Of a DNA stretch of 64,000 nt, positions 50,244-62,062 are shown one piece after another (the stretch's first letter is position 1; each line of letters starts with the position of its first letter). Source of the stretch: Mastigias papua (taxonomy: Eukaryota > Cnidaria > Scyphozoa > Rhizostomeae > Mastigiidae); NCBI GenBank assembly GCA_964019165.1, contig OZ025270.1, positions 17,700,659 to 17,764,658 of the forward strand. Reading direction: 5' to 3'. The position numbers and the translations under genes are program-made. The notes below the pieces were generated by a model. That model was not told the DNA's origin, made no database searches, and was given only the letters and a program-made list of their open reading frames with translations.

Positions 50244-50349
50244 TAGTAAGCACCCATCTCTAATGGATACTCTTTTCTAATGATTCCCTCTCTAATGGAT
50301 ACTCCTATCTAATGAGAAACACTCTATGATAGGCTTCCCTCTCTTATGA

Positions 50350-52452
50350 GCACAATCTCTCTGAGGCCGAGAATTAAATGAGAACCCCTGGTGTTCATTC
50401 GAGAGATTACGGTATATTAATGGGTAGATTGGTCCAATGGATTTTTTAAATCAAAAGCTTTTCTAATGAACTTTCCCTCTTGGCATTACAGGTTTTTGGG
50501 ATTTGAGTTAATACTAGTTGTTTGCCAAACACATTTAAAACACTAAACTTAGTAATCTAAGTAACTTTTGAAGTGGAAGATTTGTAATACTGACCAGTTT
50601 TCTAAATGCTACAAATGAAATTCGCAATGTTAAGCCTGAAATACATGATCCTTTTCTACCTCGGTTTTCACTTATTGGATGCCAAAAACACTAGAAAACA
50701 AGATGATCTTTGACACATTCCATGTCATCATGTTCTCATTTTTCCCTTTTTAAAAAGATGGACATGTTCAAACTTCATGCGAAGCCAGATAGGTTTTTTC
50801 TATTGTGCTTTTGACAGGCGACAAGAAATCTTTTGTTCTGCCTGTCTTGCGTTACGTGATAACGTGTAGTTTGTTTATGCAGGGTGTCAGGTTGAACGAA
50901 TATTGCCACTGAGATCAAAGAGGTAGGGAGTTTGCTCAATAATAAAGACAGAACGGCTTACATGTGGGTATCAGTCCATAATAGGGTATTCATCATCTTC
51001 TGTGATTGGGCCCTTTATGAGGAGGAAGACTGTTAATGGTGTGAAGTTCTATCAGGGAGCTTATTTGAAAAGGGTAGTTTGAAGATTTAGGGTATTGTTC
51101 AGGAAGCTCCTACCAAACCCCAAGAGTTGCGTTGATTGCCAGGGCAAATGAAAACACGTGGCCCCTTGTGAGGTCAATGTAAAATTTCAAGATTGATGGA
51201 ATCACCAAAGAATTGTTTCATAACGCTAGCCCCCTTCTCAGGCCTTGGGGCCTGGGAAAATCTGCTTCTATTGCCCCACCTCTATCTAGGTGTTCCGGGC
51301 GTAATCGCCTTTCCGTTTTCCAGATAACTTTAATACCAAAACTATAGAGCGAACACATATACTTCGTATTGGTTTTCCCATGATGAAAAGAACGAAAATA
51401 ACAAGAGAAATGGCACATTATTGTGTATATGAAAACACCAATCGTCCTTACTTCTCTATCTGTTTAGGGAGCAACGGAGGAACAAGAGGATCTTGTAAAC
51501 ACCCATCATTCATCAAATTGTCCTAATCCTATTTCGCTATTTATTAGGTGAAAGTTTGTGAATTCGTGTGAAAAAGGATCGTATATTTTGGGCCAGTATC
51601 ATTGGAATGTGATGAGGATGGATTTGCGGGTGGTAGACTCAAACAAAGCTACATGTTCTATTAATTGGTATTTCATGGCAAGCATTTTTATCTTGGAAGG
51701 AACATATATAAGCTTTTTCATTTTACTTATCTACATAGAGGAGACATTGTTAGGAAAAAAATAATTTGTCATAAAGGAGAATAGAAAGAAATTGGGCATG
51801 TTTACTAGGGAACCATAGGCAACATATTCAATTGCAGATCTACCTCTACATTTTTTCTTTTTTAACAGGATTTTTACGATCAGGGGAAGTCTGGGAAAAA
51901 GGGTCTTTTTCACTTAGGTCAGGAATAGTAGTCATGGAAACTGGCCATGGTCAGGGGAAAATAATATCTTCAGGCCGCAGATCAGGGAAGGAACTTCAGT
52001 TGTATCATCAAAGAAGTATTTAGACTTATTTTTTAGTTAGAGAAGTTTTAGTTTAGACTTATTATTAATTTATTACCGAAATTTTGATCTCCCAATTTTG
52101 ATGAGAACGATTGGTGCTTTGATAGGTTTCCCAACTGGCAACAGATTGAGAAATTTAGTTGTGCAGCGAGTTTTTGGGCTGCAGAGATGTAGCACACTCT
52201 AGCATTAGAGACCGTTGGCAGATTTGCAAAATATTAGTTGTTATAAAAACTTTTTTCCTTTCTAGTTTGATTGTCATTGTAGATTTTCCTAGGTCCATAT
52301 TTGGACACTGTACTATTCCTTCAAAGTTTATTATGGGATAAGTATTTTTAGCCATTCTAGAGGTAGTAAATTTTCTGCTGCGTTGGACCCACCCATGATC
52401 GGTCCTCCCATTTCAATAGACAGAGCTACCAACACCCCCAGCTATTGACTCA
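50350..52452. other. Remainder of unit 1 up to the duplication junction
   Basis: No receptor exons and no ORF above about 70 codons. Short frames at 51218-51418 (-) and 51558-51764 (+) show no domain features. Confidence 0.4.
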
Positions 52453-52586
52453 TTTTTGCATTACTTTCATATCGACCATAGTAAATAATTGACTTTTCTC
52501 CATTTTCTCCTCCCATGCTGTTTTGATTTATCATCTGCCCTTACATTTCTTTCTATAGATTACCATAATATTCTTTCTCTTTAGAG

Positions 52587-52813
52587 AAGCGATTAAAGCC
52601 ACATTGGCCATCAGTTATCTCTATCAAAAAATAGACTCTCATATCACCTTGGATATACATTGGAGAAAGGACTCAAACATCAAGGAGAAATTACACTTGT
52701 TGGAACAGAAAGAGTTTAGCATTCAGTTTTGTGATACTGAATATGTTGAAGATTATGCTGAATGTCTACATAAATTATATAATATTTGCAATTTACTATC
52801 ACCTAAGTACTAA
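52587..52813 (+). other. Second copy of the gene E terminal exon, now downstream of gene F1
   Basis: Same sequence as 40768-40994, including the acceptor, the frame AISYLYQK ... LLSPKY and AATAAA. The duplication places it about 7.9 kb after the F1 membrane exon in the same orientation, so F1 transcripts could use it as 3' end. F1's membrane exon ends in phase 1, matching the acceptor. Confidence 0.55.
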
Positions 52814-53651
52814 GTGGAAATAAATCTGTTGGGATACTTCAAAAATTTTACTGAAGATTTAAAAGAGTTCATGCTTTAATGGCTTGGCTCTATCGACGTA
52901 AATTGGCTAAAGGTATTAATGATAAGTATTTACACGATAAGATTGTCCATTTATAGAGTATGGTAATGGCTGAGGACTCATTTTGACCTTGGCTAGATGA
53001 TACAAGCTACAAGTTTTAAACTATTGAATTAAACCTCGCCCTTTGAATCGATATTAAGAAAGTGAAGATGATAAATCTTAAAGCATGTCTGTTTAGAAAG
53101 TATCTGAATATTTGATAGCAAAATATGTTTTAACATTGTTATTTATAGTTGAAAGTGAATAAAATTATGATAATAATAAAATCATTACGTTTATCCATTA
53201 GTAATATTGTCATTTACCAGTCGTCACTGATTTGCAATAGCAAGCTTAAATGAAAATGAAATAGTTATTGAATAAGAAGGAATCGTATCACTTTGTTTCT
53301 CACCACTCGATTCTACATATTTTGCTTTTTTGTAGCTTCTTAATTATTGATTTTTCGCGAATTCTCAAAAATAAGAAATTTGAATGATTTCCTGCTTTAT
53401 AGGCACAAACATTTAAAAATCATCCGATTATCATCAATTTTCTTAATCTTGGAAAATCCCTACTAACAATCACACCCATTGCTAGGAATGCTCCTAAATT
53501 TTGGCGAACTGTCTTTATAAAGAAAGTTGAAACAGAATGACTAGCTAGACTAACAAGCCCTATTTTGTTGAAAAGTATTAAAATATTAAAATTGCATATC
53601 TTTCTATCCACCTGGAATGTAGTTGTAGAGAAACTGTCCAGACCCAATAAT

Positions 53652-53711
53652 TTCGAATGTCTGTGTTCGAATATCGAAAGGTACATAATGGTTTGTAAGA
53701 TCGAATTTCAC
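53652..53711 (+). promoter_or_regulatory. TCGAAT cluster upstream of gene F2
   Basis: Exact copy of the F1 cluster, 100-160 bp before the ATG at 53813. Confidence 0.45.
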
Positions 53712-53812
53712 CTGCTTAACTGATTTCAAACTGCTTTCATTCACATATTTATCTAAGGAACTAAAAGTGTTTTATCCTCATCTCTTGTAAAACTATACAC
53801 TTTATTTTAACG

Positions 53813-56510
53813 ATGCATCGAAGCAAGCATAAATGGAAAGAAATTACAAGTTGGAGGAAAGAGAAGCTCACAATCAAACTTACTTTTTACTGTGGACTAG
53901 TCATGCATATCAACATACTCTTCAAAGGTTTGGTTTCACACAATTTTAAAATTAGCCCATATCCACCTTTTAGAATTAAAGTTCAGGCAGTTTTACACCT
54001 TAATAGTTACTAAGACTTCAGTTAATTAACGATGCTTCTATGATTTGTTTCCTCGTCAATTATCTACTGTAACTTTAGCCCTAGGCTTAAAGATGACTGT
54101 TATGAAGATGGTATTAATATACTGCATTAGATGTAAAATCACCCGTAACAAACATTTGCGTAATACATATGTGATATTCACGAAAAATGATGAAAGAGAG
54201 ATAGCGTATAGCAGTTGCAAGACGCTGCAGATTATTGTATGACAATGAAAACAAGTCAATAACCAGTTACAGAAGTGCGATTGATCTAAGATCTAAGACA
54301 AGGCAAAATTTGAAGGAACTAAAGATGCTTGCTTGTATGAAATACGAAATAGTTCAGTTTTGCAAACTGTTTTAATCGCTGTCACCAAAATAGCCCAAAT
54401 TTAGTCAATGATTTTTACATTCTTCATTGAGCTATATCGGTTTTATCGGTTTTATTACATATATCTTGAAAGGTTTGCTGGTGAATGGCAAAGTATTAGA
54501 ACCAATTGAAGCAAAGTCATCACCAAGTCATATCACTGTTATGAAGGGATCATCAGTTTGGTTGCATTGGCATTATACTTACTTGGGTGATGGAACTCAT
54601 TATCCAAAAATCAAGAGTTTCTACAACGGACAGTTCATTAAAGCCACCAGAGTGTCTGATAGGAATGTTAATCTGCTTGCAAAGAGGATTGGCCAAAATG
54701 GTGCCTTAACATTGCAATCATCATTACCTGCCCCATTTAATGGAAGAGTTGAAGTGATATCATCAAACAGTACGTTGGTGATTCATCGTCTGCAATACAG
54801 TGATTCATTGTATCAGTATTCGTCCAATATCGATATCAGCGTAGATTTCGGTGCTGGTTTTATAAACAATATCATGCCACTGAGGCCTACTGTTAGTATT
54901 TCTGTAAACGGTAAGAAAAGAGTTCTTAAATTCTATCTCAAATAACAACAGAAAATAGCTATTTGCATATCGATTGCATAAACATTGGACTTAATCACCC
55001 TCCCACTTTCATTTATTAACAATGCTTGCTTTCTAAAGGGATTCCAGAATTTGGAACACAGCCACCGCGTACATTCACCATAAATGAAGGGTCAAATCTG
55101 GCATTGAGGTTTCAAATGAATGGAAATCCAAAACCATCAGTTCATTTCAAATGGACTCATCTTCCTACGTCATCAGCAACAATTGTTCCAAGTGTCCAAT
55201 TGCATCCATTTGTATACACTTCAACATATTCATTAAACAATATTGATGGGAGTTATTGTGGAAGAATATTGCATACAACAATACAAAACAGCATCGGATC
55301 TTCGTCAGTAAAAACGACAAGCTTTACTGTGTTGTGTAAGTATTTTAATCGAATGAAATGTGAGCTATTTAAGTAAATGCTGAGTCATATCATATTGCAA
55401 AACTTTCAACCCTGTTTTTCTGTACAATATTCAATTAATCAAACATACGAAGATTCTTTTCTCAGATATAGTGTATATATGCCATATCTGCAACCGGGAC
55501 GTTGACATCACAGTAAATGATAACATATCTAATAATGAAAATTAATCGTATATGAGAATCATTCAGTATTCATTTATGTTGCAGTCACACTGGAAAAGAA
55601 TTATAATCTGAGAGCAGGAAAAATTGCTCAAAACAAATGCGTTGAGGCGAGATGGAATAAAATTCCTTCTGGAGCATGTAGGGTCAGATATGATACAAAA
55701 TTTGCTGATGTATCTGGAAAAGAAGTTTCAAAAAAACATGGATTTAACAGTGAATACATAAAGTTATGTGGATTAGGAAAGTTTGATGAAACCACTCAAG
55801 TTGAATTGACAGTCACGTATAAGGCTATGAAGAAAGTGGTCACTGCACCAGTCTCAAATAAGCCAATTCCTTCAACAGCATCTGTCACGAAGACAGGTAG
55901 GTTTGTACAGTGTATATAATTAAATATCTGAGTCTATGCAATGTGTGATAAATCCATTGATACTTTTTCATGCTTTGAATAAGTTGTGTATTTGAAATAA
56001 ATGTCTCGCATCTTAATTAAAAACTATAAAGGAAAATCACAAGGAAAGAAGAAATACTTTTACGTTTAGCATATTTCAGGTTCATTCTTTTACATATTTA
56101 CCGTTTAAACATTATATTGCTCATTTACTTAATTGTTCGTGTAAGTAGTTAATACCAAGGCCATTATTTAATTTTTATTCAAAACTTTACACGATATTTG
56201 TAATTTAAAGCAAATGAAGCCAAGCATTGTGCACTACAAATTGCTGCAAATGAAAGATATCATTTTTCTTTTATCATTACTTTAGATTAGAACTTCATTT
56301 TTTTGTGGTAGTTGGTAATAAAAAACTTCTTGCATCTAACCGGTAACATACTTTCACAATTATGCCCACTCTATAATGACTTTGGTATGCTTCGATGTTG
56401 CGAAAATTATGTTTTCAGCCACATTGTCAAGCATTATCATTGCTGTCCTTCTCGCCGTCTCATTGACTGGTTCACCATCTTCAATTTGTCACTCTTCATT
56501 AATTAGCTAA
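53813..56510 (+). CDS. Gene F2: duplicate of gene F1
   Basis: Exons 53813-53927, 54473-54910, 55039-55335, 55585-55896, 56419-56520 (stop 56508-56510); 417 aa, same protein as F1. Domain order is leader, cysteine-free V-like, I-set-like with a single Cys, Fn3-like with three Cys, short hydrophobic end. Promoter block, introns and 3' flank are copied too. If both copies are real they should be co-expressed and indistinguishable at protein level. What follows beyond the window edge, including a terminal exon, is unknown. Confidence 0.82.
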
Positions 56511-58076
56511 GGACTCCTTGGTGAGTAATAATGCGTTGCCTTACTTATTTACACCACAAATCATTTGAGAAATAGTCTAGAAGATTTTGTTAATTCTCAT
56601 AAATTTGCTACATATTCATTTTACCTATTGTATTGACAGAAGACAATCATATAATGCAATGACATTATAATAAATAATGAACAGAAATTCGTGTCGTCCA
56701 TATTTCTTCTTTAGTCGGCACACATATTAACCAACAACATAACTTAAACTGAGAGACACGTAAAGTTCTTGTTCTGTGATTGTAGGCCTCTCTGTATATA
56801 GACTATAAACAGTGTATCTTCCATACCTCAAAACAACAGCATGCTTTACAAACAATTAATGCTTTTTGCACAATTCTGTTTGTCAGGTGGAATACGATAT
56901 GACTCTTCTTGCTATACAATGGGTAGCATCTTCAGAACTCAGTAATCATTCTGTCAAAAGTTCCCAAAATTTCGTCTGAAGATATATCCAATGCAGATAC
57001 TCCATGCTGTTTTGACATCTGTTTTAAAAGAACTGCATTCCCTCTGTGTAGCACTTTAGGCATTGTGCTCTCAATGTGATAGGCTCTCAAACTGCAGGTG
57101 ATTAGAGGCCATTGCTTCTTGCATTGTTGCATCTTGCTAGCAACGTAAATCTTGAATTGTGAGTTCTAAAATTTTAAACATAAATATCACCTAAGTGGCT
57201 GATCACTTTTAAACTTTGCGGTAAAGGAGAACAGTTAAAGTTAAATTTCATGTGTTGGGAGCGTGACAATGGAAGCTAAATCTTCTGGAATTTAAAAATA
57301 TGCGCTTTAAGTGCTGCTCGTATACAAACGTAACGGACAGATTCAAGCCTACATTTCACAATAATAATTCTAGTTTTTGCTTTCGTGCCATGTATTTTTC
57401 ACGTTTTACTTGAAATTTGATCAAGTGATAGGCAAGCCAAGAAAGTTTAACAATAGTCGTCATGCCACCTTCGGCAATGCAACTGTTATGACGTTGAGAA
57501 GACAATAGCAATGAAAAATGAATAACCTAGATGAAGAAATTTGAGAAGAACTTGTCAGTTTTTCCTGGTTCACTTTATTTAGTGACTTTGTTTTGAATCT
57601 CTTGGTTTTCATTTTTGTCCTCAATTTTTTGATTTCTGATTACTGATAGTTCTACTTCTTTACTATTCTAATGATCCATATTGTTGTTGCTTGTCAACTA
57701 TACCACATCCACAGTAATTTCACGACATTCAACACTTATCTTATTATTGTAATATTGAATTTGTTTAAGAAATTTGGCTGTTTCTAAATCTGGCTTCTCT
57801 TAAGTTTGTTGTATGGAAGGTATGGTGGGTATTATTTTCAAGTGCATTGGTGAATCTTGGACTTGATTACATCATACCTTAATACGCTAATAATAATATT
57901 TCCCATGAAAAAAATTTGGAAATCTCGCAAGAAATTCGTAGCTATTCCGCCTGATACGTCTGCTGCACTTCCTAATATACTGACATCAGGTAAATGGCAT
58001 TTTGCAACTCTACCTCTCTCTCTCTCTCTTTCTCTCTCTCTTTAGCCTATTCAAATATATGTAATTTAGTGTCTTG

Positions 58077-58379
58077 GATCCAATTCAAAATGTCTGTCCA
58101 GAGTTACACATTTCTTTATAAGAAAAGGTTACATGAAAATGAGATTCAAAAAGCCAAATTATTACGAAAATGTCAAGAAAATCATAAGGCTCAAGTTCTA
58201 AAGTTCATTTGTTTTACGGGACAGAAATCGATATTAATTCATTCTTTGCAGGCTTCTTTGCAACGATTGAAACTTTTCTTTGATAATCCTGGATAAAAAG
58301 ATCAAATTTTTTTATAAAAAATAATGCTAACTTCTTTTAGCCAGTTTACTCCAGTAAAAGTTAAGAAAACGTTAAGAAA
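58077..58379 (+). repeat. Second copy of the DNPG dispersed repeat
   Basis: Duplicate of 46258-46560 within unit copy 2, including the upstream CT tract and the possible in-frame upstream exon (57906-57989). Confidence 0.5.
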
Positions 58380-59583
58380 ATATCAGCCTCAACTTCCGGA
58401 AAAGTTAAACAAATTGAGGCTCAAGCAAAAAGGGATTTTCGTACAAAACAGAACATGTACGAGCATAAATAACGTCTAAGTGAAGGTTAATGGATATGGT
58501 TGAAGTTAAAAAACTTGCTGCACTAAAAAGATGCAGGTTCATTGCTAGTCAAGTATAGCTATCATAATGATATATGAAGATTGGTCGGTCATTTGTAAAA
58601 AGGGGAGACACTGAATGGACGCCTAATGTTGCATGTTGATTTGTCTTCTACAAGGTGCACCAATTGGCTTTTGATTTCATACGAGAGATCAGTTAGTAGA
58701 AAGAAATAAAAGAGATAAATTAACTACTGATTACTTAATGTGTAGAATAAAATCAGTAAATAAAATCGGTAAATACTTAAATTATGGGTAAATATAATTG
58801 TTACATTTGCAAACTTGTAAGAATTATAGTTACCCGTAATTTAACTGTCTACCGATTTTGCTTCGTGACCAGTGATCTGTGTTCGCAACTCCTTACTGCG
58901 AAGGAGGATATCCCAGAGCTCTCCGCGAACCGTGAAACACGCGCGAAGACGGAAGGTTCTCAGAGGTAAATATGTGAAAGAAAAAGTGCAGAATCCGGCT
59001 GAAAACGGCGTCAAGTACCATAAAAAAGCAGTTACTGGTAAAATATGAAAGAAGAAGAATGAAAATACGCTGTGGAAGATAATTAGTGGTATGTTGTACA
59101 TTGTAAAATTCAACTGTTGTCTGTTGCAAGTGTCCTGATTTTTTGTAACATCACGATTAGATTTTGAGTAGAGAAATTTGGGTAATAATTAGGTGTAACC
59201 AGGACTAAGCCACGATGTATGCACATTTAGCGTTCAATCGGAGCCTACCCCAGTGAAAAGTACTTGGGTTGATGCAGTTGGGTGGATGTTAAGATACGGG
59301 GCATTTGAACCTGTGTGTAAACAAAGTTGCGCGAATTATTTTCTTTTGTGACAAAAGGTAACGGAGGGGAGGATTAAGATCAATTTCGATTGTGTGTTGG
59401 AAATACTATGATGTGCCCAATGAAGAAATATAACAAAAATCATCCTCACTACCGCTTACATGATCGCTTTTAAATGTTATATCCTATTTGCAATATGGAT
59501 TGACTGGGTTTTTCACATGTGACTGCAGAGTAGCAAAACAATATAGCTAGTTGTTGCTATGAAGATGTAAAATGCGCCCCAAG

Positions 59584-60409
59584 TTCAATTTCATTTCATT
59601 TTAAAATTCCAAAACATTTACAAATTCCTTTCAATTAACACTACAATAACATCATAAACAACAAACATAAAGTAATAGTTTACAATAAAGTTAAACATAA
59701 ACACAAAGCAAGGATAATAATAACAAAATGTTATAGCAATATACAAAGAGACCTAAACTAATTAATTAATTTAAAGGGAATTTGCAAGTATGAAATTTCT
59801 TATGGAGGAGCTCCCTCAATAGTTATACTAATCGAGGAGAGAGCACCCCCTGTACTAAAAGCCTATTGTTTTACTATTGTACCACCTTTAGTTCATCTGA
59901 AGTTTGCAGAAATGTTTGAAGATATTTTAAACTTGGTATTTTGTGGATAATGTATAAGATTTGAGCTTGAGACGAAAAATGGAGACAGAAGGGGGTTGTG
60001 TGATGACATCAGAAATACTGTTCCAAGATTTTGCACCAGCATATCTAACAGATCTTAAACCATATTGCAACGTATTTTTACAAGACATAAACATATCACC
60101 TTTAGAAGCCTGCCTTGTATCGTATTGATGAACTGCAGTCAAGGTTTCGAAGTAATTATGAAAGATTAAAGGAGAAATCATATTAACAGATTCATAAACA
60201 AAAGTAAGAAGCTTTATATCAAATAAATCATACAACTTAAGAATTTTTAAATCAGAAAAAATTGGAGTAGATGGAGATGTAAAACTTGATTTCATTTTCC
60301 ACCTAAAGATACGCTGAGCTAAAAGCTTGTCGTCAGAGATGAATATAAACTTCATGGATGTACCACCAAGTTTAATTACACTAGAAATAATCACTGAACA
60401 TAGGTTCTA
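59584..60409 (-). pseudogene. Second copy of the truncated LINE
   Basis: Duplicate of 47765-48590, with the same reverse-strand frame (60394-59927). Confidence 0.7.
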
Positions 60410-61418
60410 TTGAAGCAATCAAAATTCAGAGTAAGTGTGATTCGTGTGCTTCTTGCAAATAGGTTATCTCAGTTTATTGAGCTAAATTGTAGTTGAGGCT
60501 TATAAGCTTATTTTGTTCAGAAACTCCCCATTCATTTATCAAGTGATGAAGACCCTGAAACTAGATAACCCTGAGGAAGATACCATGCCACTCACCAGTA
60601 GTGGCTCCAAGATATAGCTGTATTTGAAATTATTAGCAGTTGTTTGTTGCACATGTTGTTGAATTATTTCTTTTCCTTGTTTTAAGACAATAAGCTCACC
60701 ATATATATAATAGTTGCATATAACAGCAGAAGACAGTTTTTTCTGTTCTTTGAGATGTTTCTCAAGTAATTAGTCAATGATCTGACTGATGGACTTGATT
60801 TCATTTTCCACCATAATTATTAAATGGAGAATGAGCATTTAAAAAAAGAGGTTCTGTGGTGGCTAGGTTTGCATTTATAGAGCATAACAGTTTACTATTT
60901 ATCAACAAGCCAACACAGGAATGGTTAATTACTTTAGTTGTGGTTAATCCTTTCCATTATGCTTTTAAATTCTGCATTTTTTATCTCCTCCTAATGTTAT
61001 TCAATGTTTGTTGCCTTTTTTATTCTTTCACTTTTGATACTTGATGATAGGATCCAAAATGGATCAGAAATCTCTAAAATTTGAATATACATTCCTCTCC
61101 TATGAACCCCCCCCCCCCCAATATTGCAAAACAGATAGAGATTAACCAATCACCATAAGTCATCAATTGAAACATTTTTCATCAGACCCAGGTTGTTGTT
61201 ACTGGGGAATGTCTGCTTTTTGACTTAGGCTTTGTTGAGAGTTTCCATTTGATCATTTTTTTGCAATTTTGAAAGTAGGAGTACTTTGTCTTTTTAGTTA
61301 GTTCTTTCAAATCTTTTGGTACTCCACTCTAACAAGCATTAATGGACACCCCTCACTAGTGAGTCCTTCTCTAATAATCACCTCTTTTTAATGAGCACCT
61401 ATTTCTAATAAGCAATTC

Positions 61419-62062
61419 TCTCTAATGAACTCATCTCTAATGAGCACCCCTCTCTAATGAACTCATCTCTAATGAGCACCCCTCTCTAATGAACTCATCT
61501 CTAATGAGCACCCCTCTCTTATGAACTCATCTCTAATGAGCACCCCTCTCTAATGAACTCATCTCTAATGAGCACCCCTCTCTAATGAACTCATCTCTAA
61601 TGAGCACCCCTCTCTAATGAACTCATCTCTAATGAGCACCCCTCTCTAATGAACTCATCTCTAATGAGCACCCCTCTCTAATGAACTCATCTCTAATGAG
61701 CACCCCTCTCTAATGAACTCATCTCTAATGAGCACCCCTCTCTAATGAACTCATCTCTAATGAGCACCCCTCTCTTATGAACTCATCTCTAATGAGCACC
61801 CCTCTCTAATGAACTCATCTCTAATGAGCACCCCTCTCTAATGAACTCATCTCTAATGAGCACCCCTCTCTAATGAACTCATCTCTAATGAGCACCCCTC
61901 TCTAATGAACTCATCTCTAATGAGCACCCCTCTCTAATGAACTCATCTCTAATGAGCACCCCTCTCTAATGAACTCATCTCTAATGAGCACCCCTCTCTA
62001 ATGAACTCATCTCTAATGAGCACCCCTCTCTAATGAACTCATCTCTAATGAGCACCCCTCTC
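61419..62062. repeat. Second copy of the 32-bp satellite array
   Basis: Same unit count and the same TTATG variants as 49600-50243, so the array has not changed length since duplication. Confidence 0.93.

Larger units (their letters stand above)
40634..52452. repeat. 11,819-bp tandem duplication unit, copy 1
   Basis: Every position checked equals the base 11,819 further on, except C at 41760 versus T at 53579. The unit starts in gene E's last intron, includes its terminal exon, all of gene F1 and the long spacer, and ends at CTATTGACTCA directly before copy 2. The shared TTTTTGCATTAC marks the junction. Confidence 0.95.
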
